The notes: generated by a model from the letters alone, not told the origin. A stretch of 64,000 nt of DNA from Paenibacillus aceti (GCF_003614185.1 NZ_KZ987724.1:1356159-1420158); one strand, 5' to 3'; counted from the stretch's first letter, positions 1 through 8,173 are shown. Numbers and translations: made by a program.

Positions 1-26
1 GTTAAACTATACTGTTGCCTTACCTA

Positions 27-230
27 TCAACCGAAAAAGAAATCAAGAACATTCGAACCGGCCGAAGATTTTTTATTGTAAAATTCGGAATACCCGCAAT
101 TTGCACAGTATACGACTATAAATTGATTATGCTGAATATCGAACATTTTGGAAAGTCCTGTGCCGGTCATTGCTACTTCTTTCGTCCTGGCGTCTCTGCT
201 TCCACATTTGATACATCCCTTTTCACTCAT
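27..230 (-). CDS. Zinc-ribbon protein, DUF2082-like
   Basis: This is a 67-residue protein with a CxxC pair near the N-terminus (GCIKCGS) and a second pair in the middle (YCANCGY), the layout of a small zinc-ribbon. The tail after the second pair ends in hydrophobic LDFFFG. It resembles the DUF2082 family of predicted nucleic-acid-binding zinc-ribbon proteins. The start follows an AGGGAG ribosome-binding site. Its function is not known. A 31-base copy of its ribosome-binding site and first codons recurs at 8048-8078, so part of this gene was once duplicated. Confidence 0.75.
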   Translation of the reverse strand: MSEKGCIKCGSRDARTKEVAMTGTGLSKMFDIQHNQFIVVYCANCGYSEFYNKKSSAGSNVLDFFFG

Positions 231-292
231 ACATCTATCACTCCCTAGGCGAGATTATATTCCGTTGCTGCGCAAGCGGCTGCTCTTCATCA

Positions 293-376
293 CTAAAAAA
301 TGACCACTTGGTTTGGAACACCATTTTTCCTTCTTACTAGCTTGGAGTTATGTTTCGCATCATTTTGCTTGTTCAT
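293..376 (-). CDS. Small basic ORF, 27 aa, function unknown
   Basis: A 27-codon frame starts with MNKQNDAKHNSKL and ends in VVIF. It is preceded by GAGGAGG about eight bases before ATG, a much better ribosome-binding site than chance would supply. I do not recognise a family. It may be a genuine short peptide or the surviving 5' end of a truncated gene, since many genes in this window exist only as fragments. Confidence 0.35.
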   Translation of the reverse strand: MNKQNDAKHNSKLVRRKNGVPNQVVIF

Positions 377-442
377 CACATTACACCTCCTCATATTGTG
401 AGAATGGCGATTATTGAGAAATCAATGTTTCCTCAAGTAGTA

Positions 443-605
443 TTATGTGATGAGTAGCCTCACCCTATGCGTTGTTCTGCGAGCAGCATGTCTCATAAAT
501 TCCCTCAATTGTAGCGTAGGTCCTATTGGCTTTAGCACTACTGCATCCAATAAAGACCGGTCTCGTTCATAACCGTTGCCGTCAAGGAAGAACTTATATC
601 GTAAA
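443..605 (-). pseudogene. Truncated reading frame cut by the IS200 element
   Basis: An open frame of about 54 codons (reading YKFFLDGNGYERDRSLL and onward) runs from the right end of IS200 copy 1 to a TAA at 443-445. It has no start codon of its own. The composition looks protein-like, but I cannot assign a family. A plausible reading is the 3' remnant of a gene interrupted or rearranged at the IS boundary; a chance frame is also possible. Confidence 0.3.
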
Positions 606-747
606 AATCATGACCACCCGTCCAACGGGTGGTTTGCACTTGGGGTATAACCCCCTGTTGCCAAACTGCGCCTAAAGACGCTAGCCTGACCACAAATCTG
701 TTCAGGCTCAGTGTAATTTGTCACTTTCACTAACCAGTTAAACTGGT

Positions 748-1221
748 TTATTTCTTTTTGCTCCTGTTACTGCTAAACGGATCTTCGTACTCTTTTACAC
801 TCAACTTATCTATTGCTTGGTCATGTGCTTCTTGTTCACGAATGTATTTTGCTACGGTTGCTTCATTTAGGCCCACTGTACTTACATAATAGCCTTCTGC
901 CCAAAATTTTCGATTCCCATATTTATACTTTAGTTGCGCGTGCTTTTCAAAGATCATTAGCGAACTTTTCCCCTTCAGATATCCCATGAATGTGGACACG
1001 GCTATCTTTGGGGGGATCGCTACCAGCATGTGTACATGATCTGGCATCATATGACCTTCCAGGATGTCCACTCCCTTATACTTACATAAACGTTTGAAAA
1101 TTTCGATTAAGTCTTTCCTCACTTGATTATAGATCTCTTTCCGTCTATACTTCGGGGTGAACACAATGTGGTATTTGCACATCCACTTCGTGTGAGCTAG
1201 ACTATAGCTCTTGTTTGCCAT
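748..1221 (-). CDS. tnpA: IS200/IS605 transposase TnpA (Y1 HUH)
   Basis: This 157-residue Y1 transposase catalyses single-strand excision and insertion of the element. The HUH metal site is H62-V-H64 in PDHVHML, and the probable nucleophile is Y126 in the C-terminal KYIREQ helix. Length and motifs are typical of the family, so the enzyme looks active. A basic tail (SNRSKKK) follows. The ribosome-binding site AGGAA lies inside a long stem-loop (1223-1278), so translation is expected to be low. The protein is identical to that at 20306-20779. Confidence 0.96.
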   Translation of the reverse strand: MANKSYSLAHTKWMCKYHIVFTPKYRRKEIYNQVRKDLIEIFKRLCKYKGVDILEGHMMPDHVHMLVAIPPKIAVSTFMGYLKGKSSLMIFEKHAQLKYKYGNRKFWAEGYYVSTVGLNEATVAKYIREQEAHDQAIDKLSVKEYEDPFSSNRSKKK

Positions 1222-1222
1222 C

Positions 1223-1278
1223 TAAGACCATTCCTTTCAATTGAGCCTGAACATCTCAATTCTATCGGGATGGTCTTA
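1223..1278 (-). promoter_or_regulatory. RBS-sequestering hairpin in tnpA leader
   Basis: The tnpA leader folds into a nested stem-loop. The outer arms are 1223-1231 and 1270-1278 (9 bp, TAAGACCAT/ATGGTCTTA), extended by a CC/GG pairing, and the inner arms are 1239-1245 and 1255-1261 (AATTGAG/CTCAATT). The AGGA ribosome-binding site is on the paired strand directly before the ATG. Salmonella IS200 is known to use a comparable leader hairpin to block TnpA translation. The fold is seen in sequence; the regulatory role is inferred. Confidence 0.7.
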
Positions 1279-1365
1279 TTGGTCAAACCCTCGATCCCTC
1301 CACCCGCATAGCGGGTGGTTTTTTGTTTCGCGCGTTTCACGCACTCAACTGGCTAAAGCCATAAC

Positions 1366-1390
1366 AAAAAAAGCCGCGATTTTCGCGACT
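1366..1390 (-). terminator. Rho-independent terminator of the ABC permease operon
   Basis: A GTCGCGA-type stem with an AAAA loop is followed on the minus strand by seven T residues. It lies downstream of the permease gene ending at 1456. IS200 copy 1 starts inside its T-run. A near-identical hairpin lies at 14480-14504. Confidence 0.8.
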
Positions 1391-1455
1391 CCTTAAGCGT
1401 ATGTTGTTCTTGTTCGAGTACTTCTGCGTTTAGACTAAAAATATAAAGCCTAAAT

Positions 1456-2205
1456 TTAGGCATCTCGTTGACGGTAAAATATAATAGCTACTTTAATAAA
1501 GATCAGTGTCCATAACATTAAAATACCTGTACCTTGCATCGGTGTAAGGACATTTATTTCATCATTGGAAGCGGGCATATACATATAATATCCTGCCGTA
1601 TCCGGAAAATAATTAGGTAGAAAATCTCTCGACAAGGGACTGATAATGAAATAATAACCAAGTAGCATCACTAAAGCAGGAGTGGTTCGTCTTAATAAAG
1701 CACCTATAGCTGCACTGAGAAGTGTGGTTAATGTTAGATAGCCTGTTGCTCCTACTAATGTTTCTATCATTGTGTCTATTTCAAACCCTACTGCTGTGTC
1801 TCTCATCATCATAAAAGTATATAGTATACCTGATGCAGCAATAATAAAAGCCGCAGGAATGGTTATAACTGCCAATGCCAAATGCTTCGCGGATAATTGA
1901 AATCCACGCCAGGGTATCACAGTTAAAGTAGTTCGAATCTGTCCACTAGTATACTCCGAACAAGTAGCTGAGATGCCAAGAATAATGAACCCTGCTTGAA
2001 GATATCCCATAGAAGCAAGTCCTATATTCAGTATACTTTGCGTTCCTGCTGCCCCTTGTAGACCAGCAGAAGTAAAAGCTGCGGCTAAAACTAAATTAAG
2101 AATGAATGTACCAATAAGAGTGAGCCATATCAATGGTAATGAAACTAATTTATCCAGTTCAGCACCAAGGATTTTTGTAATCTTTTTACTAGAAGAGATA
2201 CTCAT
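1456..2205 (-). CDS. ABC-2 type transporter permease
   Basis: This 249-residue membrane protein has about six hydrophobic segments and a short basic N-terminus. It is the second permease of an ABC-2 type exporter with the two genes upstream. It overlaps the preceding permease gene by four bases (ATGA), so the two are translationally coupled. The family includes the permease pairs of lantibiotic and bacitracin immunity exporters; the substrate cannot be read from sequence. It ends about 65 bases before a strong terminator, making it the last gene of the unit. Confidence 0.85.
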   Translation of the reverse strand: MSISSSKKITKILGAELDKLVSLPLIWLTLIGTFILNLVLAAAFTSAGLQGAAGTQSILNIGLASMGYLQAGFIILGISATCSEYTSGQIRTTLTVIPWRGFQLSAKHLALAVITIPAAFIIAASGILYTFMMMRDTAVGFEIDTMIETLVGATGYLTLTTLLSAAIGALLRRTTPALVMLLGYYFIISPLSRDFLPNYFPDTAGYYMYMPASNDEINVLTPMQGTGILMLWTLIFIKVAIIFYRQRDA

Positions 2206-2972
2206 GCTGCAACATCCCTCCTATGGAATACAATAACTGCAACAATGAAAAAAACGGCTACCCAAACTAACATGACTAAACCGGCTGTGAATGGGGTGTG
2301 AAATCTGTTGAAAATGGCGTTAGATTCGTCGTTAAAGGACATAAACATTTCAATGCCAGCCCGATCTGGTAAGTAAAATGCCAACTTTGTAATCTTAGAA
2401 AGCAGGAAACTAAATGATATAACGGATGAATTTATGATGAGTACTGTAAGCGGGATAATGCCATTCTTAGTTAGAACAGTGATCCCAAATGCTAAAAGAG
2501 CAGTGAATGTCCAGTAACAAACCACGCCGATAAGTCTAGATGCTTCAAATGCAGGGGCGTATTCACCAAGAATAAGATGTGTTGCTGACACCGTTGTCAT
2601 CATAGCAACCATACAAAGCAGTATGCTGGTCACTGTCACAGCACCTGCTTTGGCCATCAAGAAATGAGGCCGGGATGGAACAACCGTTAAACTTGTTGTA
2701 ATCTGTTGCCCTCCACCCGATTCACTGCTCTCTGTCAAATACTCACTGCTGACGGAAAGCACACCAAGAATAATGACACCTTGCACACCAAAACCTAATC
2801 CCGAATAGCCGATTTCCGCTAGCCGTGTGCTAACTCCAGCTATAATATCCTCTTTTTCTACTATACTGTCCAAGGCAGCAATGACCGCTGGGGCCAATGC
2901 TCCAATAAGAAAGGCAAGCCAAATGCCTGGGAGGGAGAACAATTTAGATAGTTCCGCGTTGAGCGCTCTCAT
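2202..2972 (-). CDS. ABC-2 type transporter permease
   Basis: This 256-residue protein has about six membrane spans. Its opening (MRALNAELSKLFSLPGIW) is a cytoplasmic amphipathic stretch like that of its neighbour, suggesting the pair are paralogues forming a heterodimeric channel. It overlaps the ATPase gene upstream and the second permease downstream by four bases at each junction. Role is inferred from context: the membrane part of an export or immunity transporter. Confidence 0.85.
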   Translation of the reverse strand: MRALNAELSKLFSLPGIWLAFLIGALAPAVIAALDSIVEKEDIIAGVSTRLAEIGYSGLGFGVQGVIILGVLSVSSEYLTESSESGGGQQITTSLTVVPSRPHFLMAKAGAVTVTSILLCMVAMMTTVSATHLILGEYAPAFEASRLIGVVCYWTFTALLAFGITVLTKNGIIPLTVLIINSSVISFSFLLSKITKLAFYLPDRAGIEMFMSFNDESNAIFNRFHTPFTAGLVMLVWVAVFFIVAVIVFHRRDVAA

Positions 2973-3682
2973 ACAACATCACCTGCATGTTCAGATGTCA
3001 GGGCAAAAAAAGCTTCCTCCAGCGTGGAATGATTACCTATTACTTCTTCCAGTGTCCCATCTGCAACGACTTTTCCATGATGAATAATCACCACATCATC
3101 AACAGTCTCTGCAAGCTCTCCCATCAGATGGCTGGATAGTAGCACCGTGTTTCCAGACTGAGCACGTTCACGTAAAAATGTCCGAATCCAACGGATTCCT
3201 TCTGGGTCAAGTCCATTTACAGGCTCATCTAAAACTAATATTTGGGGATCCCCAAGTAGTGCAGCTGCCATTCCAAGTCTTTTCCCCATACCAAGGGAAT
3301 AACTACCAACTCTTTTCCCAGCTGCATTCGTAAGACCTACAATTTCCAGAACTTCCTCGACACGTGACCGAGACAATCCTGCGGCACGAGCAATCCAACG
3401 CAAGTGTGCCCGTCCTGTTCGCATCCGATGAGCTCCAAATCCATCAAGTGCTGCACCAACTGTTGTTAGCGGATTATGTAATTCTGCGAACGGCTTTCCA
3501 TTAATCAGTGCACTCCCTGAGGTGGCATGATCTAATCCAAGTAGAATGCGAAGTGTAGAACTTTTACCTGCCCCATTTGGACCTAAAAAACCAGTTACTC
3601 TGCCTGGTCTAGCTTTAAAGCTGATGCCGGATAAGATTTTGTCAGTTCCGCGATGTTTGACTAAGTTATTAATTGTCAGCAA
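2969..3682 (-). CDS. ABC transporter ATP-binding protein
   Basis: This nucleotide-binding subunit drives the two permeases downstream. Walker A is GPNGAGKSS near residues 35-43, the ABC signature region reads YSLGMGKR, Walker B is ILVLDEPVNGLDP, and the H-loop reads SSHL. The family matches BcrA/SpaF-type exporters. The frame opens at a GTG at 3691, but AAAGGA sits ten bases before a TTG at 3682, which gives the expected MLTINNL start. An 85-base gap separates it from the kinase gene, so it may have its own promoter. Confidence 0.88.
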   Translation of the reverse strand: MLTINNLVKHRGTDKILSGISFKARPGRVTGFLGPNGAGKSSTLRILLGLDHATSGSALINGKPFAELHNPLTTVGAALDGFGAHRMRTGRAHLRWIARAAGLSRSRVEEVLEIVGLTNAAGKRVGSYSLGMGKRLGMAAALLGDPQILVLDEPVNGLDPEGIRWIRTFLRERAQSGNTVLLSSHLMGELAETVDDVVIIHHGKVVADGTLEEVIGNHSTLEEAFFALTSEHAGDVV

Positions 3683-3775
3683 CCATAACACTTCCTTTCT
3701 GTTATGGTTCTAAATTATAAAGAAGCAAAGTTACATCCCGGTAATCATGGTGTTTACTTCTGGGTTAACTTTAGG

Positions 3776-4786
3776 TTACGCTCTACCAATAGCTACGCTT
3801 GTGCCATTTTCATTTGATGTAAAGTCAGCTTTCAGCTTCATTTTTTTCAACATATACTTTGAAGTCGATAAACCAATCCCCGCCCCACGCTCATAGGGAG
3901 AGCTATCCATACCCGGTCCTCTGTCTGCGACAATGATCTGTTCTTGTTCTACATCAACCACAATGTTTGCATATTTCCCCTCTGCTGCATGACGAAGAAT
4001 ATTTTGAAATAAATTATCCAGAACCCGTGTCATCCATTTAGGATCTGCTTCCCAATAAAAAGTTTCCTCTGTTGGTAAATCAACATCGAGCTGAATTTCT
4101 TTTTCTTCAAAAGCAGGATACCACGCAGCTACCGATGCTCTTACTAAACGTCCAATATCTGTTGGTGTAGGCTCAAAAGGATATTTCCCTGATGTAAGCA
4201 ATGTATAGGAAAGCAAATCATCCATTAGATCTCCAATTCTTGTAATCGTATGGTTCATCTCTGCTAACGAGTTTTGTCCTTCTAAACTCATGGATTCTTT
4301 ATTTAATCTGGTGACCTGTCCTCTCAAAATGGTCAGTGGCGTTCGTAAGTCGTGAGATAAATTTGCAATAAGTCGATGACGTAATAATTCCTCTTCATAT
4401 TCTCGCTTACGGCTATCTTCAAGCTGCTGAATCATCCAATTAAAAGAACTTCCTAATTGGTCTATTTCATCCATACGATCCGTTTGAACAGGTATTGGTT
4501 TAGGAAATGAGTTATTATGAGCTGAAAATGACATGACTTCCTGTAAGCGTGTAAGACGTTTTTGAAGTTTTAAGAAGAACAGCCAAGATAATATAACAAA
4601 TGTGACAATAATAAAACCAAACAATAGCACGGTAACGTAAAATAGATTTAACGTATTTAGATCTTTTTCATGGATATCAGAAAACCCAACAAACGCACTG
4701 AAGAAAATAAGCACAATGGGAGGAAGAAAGATAAATAGAAAATGTACTTTTAGAAAACGACGAAATAATGATCTATTCTGCTTCAT
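3776..4786 (-). CDS. Two-component sensor histidine kinase
   Basis: This 336-residue membrane kinase has two transmembrane segments at about residues 13-33 and 48-72 with only a very short external loop. That layout suits membrane or transporter sensing rather than a soluble ligand. A linker leads to the HisKA box with the phospho-accepting H145 (NLSHDLRTP), then an HATPase domain with N-box LDNLFQNIL and G-boxes DRGPGMDS and GAGIGLS. Its start overlaps the regulator stop (ATGA). It probably detects a cell-envelope or drug signal for the ABC exporter next to it. Confidence 0.9.
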   Translation of the reverse strand: MKQNRSLFRRFLKVHFLFIFLPPIVLIFFSAFVGFSDIHEKDLNTLNLFYVTVLLFGFIIVTFVILSWLFFLKLQKRLTRLQEVMSFSAHNNSFPKPIPVQTDRMDEIDQLGSSFNWMIQQLEDSRKREYEEELLRHRLIANLSHDLRTPLTILRGQVTRLNKESMSLEGQNSLAEMNHTITRIGDLMDDLLSYTLLTSGKYPFEPTPTDIGRLVRASVAAWYPAFEEKEIQLDVDLPTEETFYWEADPKWMTRVLDNLFQNILRHAAEGKYANIVVDVEQEQIIVADRGPGMDSSPYERGAGIGLSTSKYMLKKMKLKADFTSNENGTSVAIGRA

Positions 4787-5460
4787 CGTTTCACCCGATA
4801 GCCTATTCCCTTCAGCGTTTCAATAATCTCCGGGGAATCGGGATGACGTTCCAGCTTTTGACGCAGTCGATGAATATGCACCATCACTGTTTTATCACCA
4901 GTTAAATAGGGTTCTCCCCAAATTGCTTCATAAATCTGTTCCTTGGGTAGAACTTGATTAGGGTGGCGTAAGAAATACATTAAAATTTGATGTTGCTTCC
5001 CTGTCAATATAATTTCTTCTCCTGTGCGTTTGTCATATACCATTTGGACTTCCGGATCTACTTCAATATGATCTCCTAATGAAATGCGTTCGGAATGTGT
5101 TCCCCCTCTTCGACGGATTAACACTTCTAATCTTGCAACTAATTCATCCGTATGGAAGGGTTTCGTTAAATAGTCATCAGCAAATTGTAGACCATCTACC
5201 TTATCATCAATCGATGTTCGAGCAGATAACAGCAAAATAGGAACCTCAGGAGCTTTCCTTTTTAATCGTTTTCCCACCGTAAATCCGTCTAGACCGGGTA
5301 ACATGATATCCAAAATAACGACTTCATGCTGATTTACTTCTTTTTCGACTCCTTCACCAGAAAGCAGCCACTGGACTGAAAATCCCCGCTGTTCCAATTC
5401 TTCTTTTACCCAGCTGCCTATTTTCTCATTATCTTCGATATATAATACATTTCTTTTCAA
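4783..5460 (-). CDS. OmpR-family response regulator
   Basis: This 225-residue regulator has a receiver domain with phospho-acceptor D51 (ILDIMLPGLDG) and the YLTKPF lysine motif, followed by a winged-helix DNA-binding domain ending in IGYRVKR. It starts at TTG, preceded by AGAGGGGG at seven bases, and overlaps the phosphotransferase stop (TTGA). It partners the kinase encoded directly downstream and probably controls the ABC exporter genes at 1456-3682. Confidence 0.92.
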   Translation of the reverse strand: MKRNVLYIEDNEKIGSWVKEELEQRGFSVQWLLSGEGVEKEVNQHEVVILDIMLPGLDGFTVGKRLKRKAPEVPILLLSARTSIDDKVDGLQFADDYLTKPFHTDELVARLEVLIRRRGGTHSERISLGDHIEVDPEVQMVYDKRTGEEIILTGKQHQILMYFLRHPNQVLPKEQIYEAIWGEPYLTGDKTVMVHIHRLRQKLERHPDSPEIIETLKGIGYRVKR

Positions 5461-6470
5461 GTAATATCCCCCTCTCTAATTTCATATATTTTTTGGAGTG
5501 TTTGGACATGCTTCCTCTTCTCGTCATCGTCCTCTGTGTAGAGATACCACTCCACAAGTCTGTACCCGAATGCGAGAAGAATCAGCTCGTAGACGCAATG
5601 ATCAGCGAGAGGTGATACATCCGCATACTCCGAAAAGCCTTTGTAATACGCCGGGACACATCGCTGGTAGTTTTCGACCATGTGATCGATATCAGCTTCA
5701 TCCGCAATCAGGCTAGCGAGATCCTCTCCCAGGTAGCCCCATCCGAATGTATCCCAATCGATGAGTGCAATTTTCCCGTCGGCATAGATCAGGTTCGTCA
5801 CCCAGAAGTCCCGATGACACAGCACGAGGGGCAATCTTTCGATGCGGGCGAGTATCTCGTCGGCATGCTCATCGATGTCGATGAGCATTTGCCGCACGTT
5901 CTGTGGGAATTCGCAGTCCTCCGAGCGTATATAATCGTAGACGACCGGCCATGAACGGTAATGTAGATACGTATTCTTCATGAGATCCGCATGGCTCAGA
6001 TTGCTCAGGCTCTGCAGCACAGCAGGCTGCTCCACATAAAGCTTGCCTTGATAGCGTCCTAACTCCAGCGCGGCCTGTTCATACATGTCACAGGTCAAGT
6101 CTAAACCGGTTACACCATCGATAAATTCTAGCCACAGCTGGAATTTATCTTCATTAGCATTGATCTCGGCATGATAACATGTCGGCCAGCGGAAGGAATC
6201 CGAGAACGTCGTTCCCAATTCAGACGTATAGAGATCATATTCCCGGCGCCATGACCCCGGATCACCGTAACGCTCCCATTTCTTCTGGATTTTCAACACG
6301 ATACGGTACGAAAGATTTTCGCTATCTGCGGTTTCGGCACCCCCCGTTACTAGGTACACTTTTCCCACAGTTCCGCCCTGTAACGGCATGGTTTCGTAGT
6401 TGGCCGAGATGATATCCTTCTTGAACCGTCGGCTTAAGACATAGATCAGCGTTTCGAATTTAATATTCAT
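5457..6470 (-). CDS. APH/choline-kinase-like phosphotransferase
   Basis: This 337-residue kinase-fold enzyme has the catalytic loop HRDFWVTN at about residues 219-226 and the metal-binding IDWD at 237-240, the hallmarks of the aminoglycoside phosphotransferase superfamily. The nucleotide loop region reads LQGGTVGKVY near residue 32. The start at 6470 is chosen because GGAGGG precedes it; the frame stays open further upstream. It is the first gene of a coupled run with the regulator and kinase, and its leader (6603-6816) looks like a ribosome-controlled attenuator. A role in resistance to a translation-targeting drug is an inference. A small-molecule kinase without resistance function is possible. 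Confidence 0.8.
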   Translation of the reverse strand: MNIKFETLIYVLSRRFKKDIISANYETMPLQGGTVGKVYLVTGGAETADSENLSYRIVLKIQKKWERYGDPGSWRREYDLYTSELGTTFSDSFRWPTCYHAEINANEDKFQLWLEFIDGVTGLDLTCDMYEQAALELGRYQGKLYVEQPAVLQSLSNLSHADLMKNTYLHYRSWPVVYDYIRSEDCEFPQNVRQMLIDIDEHADEILARIERLPLVLCHRDFWVTNLIYADGKIALIDWDTFGWGYLGEDLASLIADEADIDHMVENYQRCVPAYYKGFSEYADVSPLADHCVYELILLAFGYRLVEWYLYTEDDDEKRKHVQTLQKIYEIREGDIT

Positions 6471-6602
6471 TTCTTCCCTCCTCCGTTTTTCTTCGTTTGC
6501 TTGCTCCACATGGCGAGCATTTTATTTCGCGCCCTCTTGTCGATGAGGTTTTTAAATCCATCATAGTTTTTGTTAGCTCCTTTAATGTTGTTTTTTGGAC
6601 GC

Positions 6603-6650
6603 AAAAATGCCACGGACAAGCAGCCTCTTAAGAAGCTGCTGTCGCGCGGC
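6603..6650 (-). terminator. Second leader terminator upstream of the phosphotransferase
   Basis: A long imperfect stem (6609-6650) folds with paired outer GCC/GGC, a GACA/TGTC block, a GCAGC/GCTGC block and a short TCT/AGA top. It is followed on the minus strand by ATTTTTGCG. It lies about 130 bases before the phosphotransferase start and repeats the TTTTTGCGTCC tail of the first terminator. This is expected of tandem attenuators. Confidence 0.7.
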
Positions 6651-6660
6651 ATCAGGACGC

Positions 6661-6686
6661 AAAAAAGATACGACCTTCATCGTATC
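6661..6686 (-). terminator. First leader terminator upstream of the phosphotransferase
   Basis: A 7-bp stem GATACGA/TCGTATC with a 6-base loop is followed on the minus strand by six T residues. It lies about 100 bases after a 10-codon leader peptide and before the first gene of the operon, so it would stop transcription unless an alternative fold forms. Confidence 0.75.
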
Positions 6687-6783
6687 CTGCAAACAGCAAT
6701 ATTCACGAAAGGTTACTTTGGATGGCATACCAAATAAATACGGGCGTTTTCCCGCTTATCTCGCGTATGCCTGCTATTCAGTT

Positions 6784-6816
6784 TTAAGACCAAACCACCA
6801 TATAAGTAGTTGCCAT
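6784..6816 (-). CDS. Putative 10-aa attenuator leader peptide (MATTYMVVWS)
   Basis: A ten-codon frame with GGGAG seven bases before the ATG lies at the head of a long leader. Two tandem rho-independent hairpins follow, then the phosphotransferase-regulator-kinase genes. This matches the arrangement of drug-induced ribosome-stalling attenuators before Bacillota resistance genes. Short ORFs arise by chance, so the strength of the case is the order peptide, terminators, resistance-like gene. Confidence 0.5.
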   Translation of the reverse strand: MATTYMVVWS

Positions 6817-6913
6817 TAAAACACATCTCCCTTCGTGTAAGGAACTAGCTTATCGCTAAGCTGTCTATAAAATAACCTATTTGGGAAAAAAAATCAATGG
6901 ACTCGGTGCATTT

Positions 6914-7879
6914 TTACTTCCGTACGGGTCTGATATACTTCCAAAACCGCTCCGGATCATGATAAAAGTAAATTATTCTACCGGGGGAAGTATCAAAGCA
7001 GTAACCGGTATCTGCAAAATCAAAAGTTGCCATTGCCTTTTCAATCTTTGCCTCCACACTACGATTTTCCTGCTCATAATCGAATGGCCCATGTTCAAAA
7101 ACAAGATACTCGGCTTCGGGAACATCAATCATAAGCATTTGTGATGGTACTTCGCCTTTATAATCAAAAGGAAGACGTACACCATGACACTCTGTACGCG
7201 GAACCCCCCAATCGCAGAGTCTGCCGTCCGGATCATTAATGTACGCCATAATCTGCCCACTGCTGCTGTTAGATTCGCTCCCACCCACGTCATCCAATTT
7301 GCCCTTGATACTATCGAGTAAGCCGCAAATTGTTTCGCAGTCCTGTCCCGGAATAAGACTTTGCTTTTGCCAAAAATCCCAATACCCATTACTCTCATAG
7401 TTTTTAATGTGCAAAAATTTGTGTGCGGGAATAGTTACAAAATAAATTTTAACATCATCTGTAGATTTCATCATACCAATCTCTCCAAATCCTAAAAAGT
7501 AGCAGTCGAAAAGGTTTATTTTAGTACGAAGAACGACAGGCTTAGGCTTTTTTCGGTACTCACTTGGAGTTACACCATATGTTCCCTTGAAAGCTCTGGT
7601 AAAAGCTTCATGTGATGAGAAACCATAGTCAAAAGCAATGTTCAAAATACTTTTTTCGCTATCCCGCACCTCTTTTAGTGCAAAGGCTAATTTTCTAAGC
7701 CGCAGATAATCCCTAAATGGCATACCCGATATTTCTTTGAATTTCCTCGTTGTATAAAATTCGGAATAACCCAGCCTGCGAGAAAGAAAACGTAGTGTCA
7801 AGGCTTCATCATTATAATTTTTGATACATTCGTCAATTTCATCAACAATTATTTGAATTTGCTTCTGCCACTCGTACAT
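6914..7879 (-). CDS. AraC-family regulator with GyrI-like effector domain
   Basis: The N-terminal about 110 residues hold two helix-turn-helix motifs of the AraC/XylS type (second one around YGFSSHEAFTRAFKGTYGVTP). The C-terminal about 190 residues form a GyrI/SOUL-like small-molecule-binding domain. This class often senses drugs or cationic compounds and activates export genes. The frame opens at a GTG at 7891, but GAGGTG there is better read as the ribosome-binding site for the ATG at 7879, giving 321 residues. The 3' end lies close to the leader of the phosphotransferase operon and both run leftward. A direct regulatory link is speculative. Confidence 0.85.
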   Translation of the reverse strand: MYEWQKQIQIIVDEIDECIKNYNDEALTLRFLSRRLGYSEFYTTRKFKEISGMPFRDYLRLRKLAFALKEVRDSEKSILNIAFDYGFSSHEAFTRAFKGTYGVTPSEYRKKPKPVVLRTKINLFDCYFLGFGEIGMMKSTDDVKIYFVTIPAHKFLHIKNYESNGYWDFWQKQSLIPGQDCETICGLLDSIKGKLDDVGGSESNSSSGQIMAYINDPDGRLCDWGVPRTECHGVRLPFDYKGEVPSQMLMIDVPEAEYLVFEHGPFDYEQENRSVEAKIEKAMATFDFADTGYCFDTSPGRIIYFYHDPERFWKYIRPVRK

Positions 7880-8047
7880 TCGTTTTTTCACCTCATTTCA
7901 ACCACCCTACTTTTACTATAAGTATATAGGGAGAGTACTGCTTGATTTTACTTGCTATTATTTCATGCTATGATATGTAAGAGCCATTTTCCCGAAAAGA
8001 GGTGAAGGCTATATGCCTGATTCAAGAAGAATAAAGCAAATAGCCTT

Positions 8048-8078
8048 CATCCCTTTTCACTCATACCTCTATCACTCC
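8048..8078 (-). repeat. 5' fragment of the zinc-ribbon gene
   Basis: This 31-base stretch matches 214-244 with one mismatch. It contains the ribosome-binding site and first five codons (MSEKG) of the zinc-ribbon gene, then runs into a TGA. It is a remnant of a second copy. Next to it a 9-bp inverted repeat (8003-8011 and 8041-8049, TGAAGGCTA) brackets a plus-strand 31-codon frame (8013-8108) with GAGGTGA upstream, which I regard as possible but unproven coding. Confidence 0.65.
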
Positions 8079-8173
8079 TTAATGTTATGCTTCTTTGTAC
8101 GTTTCTAAGGTTTAGAAGGTTTCGTAAAATCAGAATAAGTTTATTTTCAATAGGTTCAAAGGGGAAATTCAAT

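Larger units (their letters stand above)
606..1369 (-). mobile_element. IS200/IS605-family insertion sequence, copy 1
   Basis: A 764-base segment is repeated without visible difference at 20164-20927 and carries only tnpA, the IS200 subtype without tnpB. Each end holds a perfect 8-bp subterminal hairpin: 614-632 (loop CCA) on the tnpA 3' side and 1300-1318 (loop ATA) on the 5' side. This is the structural hallmark of single-strand transposing HUH elements. There are no terminal inverted repeats and no target duplication. The 5' side adjoins the A-run of a rho-independent terminator at 1366-1390, the same arrangement as copy 2. Identity of the two copies indicates recent transposition. Confidence 0.93.

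Noticed and set aside
336-365. Similarity between 336-365 and 27024-27055
   Set aside because: About 18 of 21 central bases agree, but the stretch is short and AT-rich and no shared reading frame extends it; not counted as a gene scrap.
606-1369. tnpB or guide-RNA (omega RNA) partner for the IS200 copies
   Set aside because: Neither copy has room for tnpB and no fragment of one was seen; these are tnpA-only elements.
6467-6652. 61-codon minus-strand frame ending at the phosphotransferase start, and an alternative 34-codon frame with weak RBS
   Set aside because: Both run through the second leader terminator or overlap the chosen ribosome-binding site; more likely leader RNA than protein.
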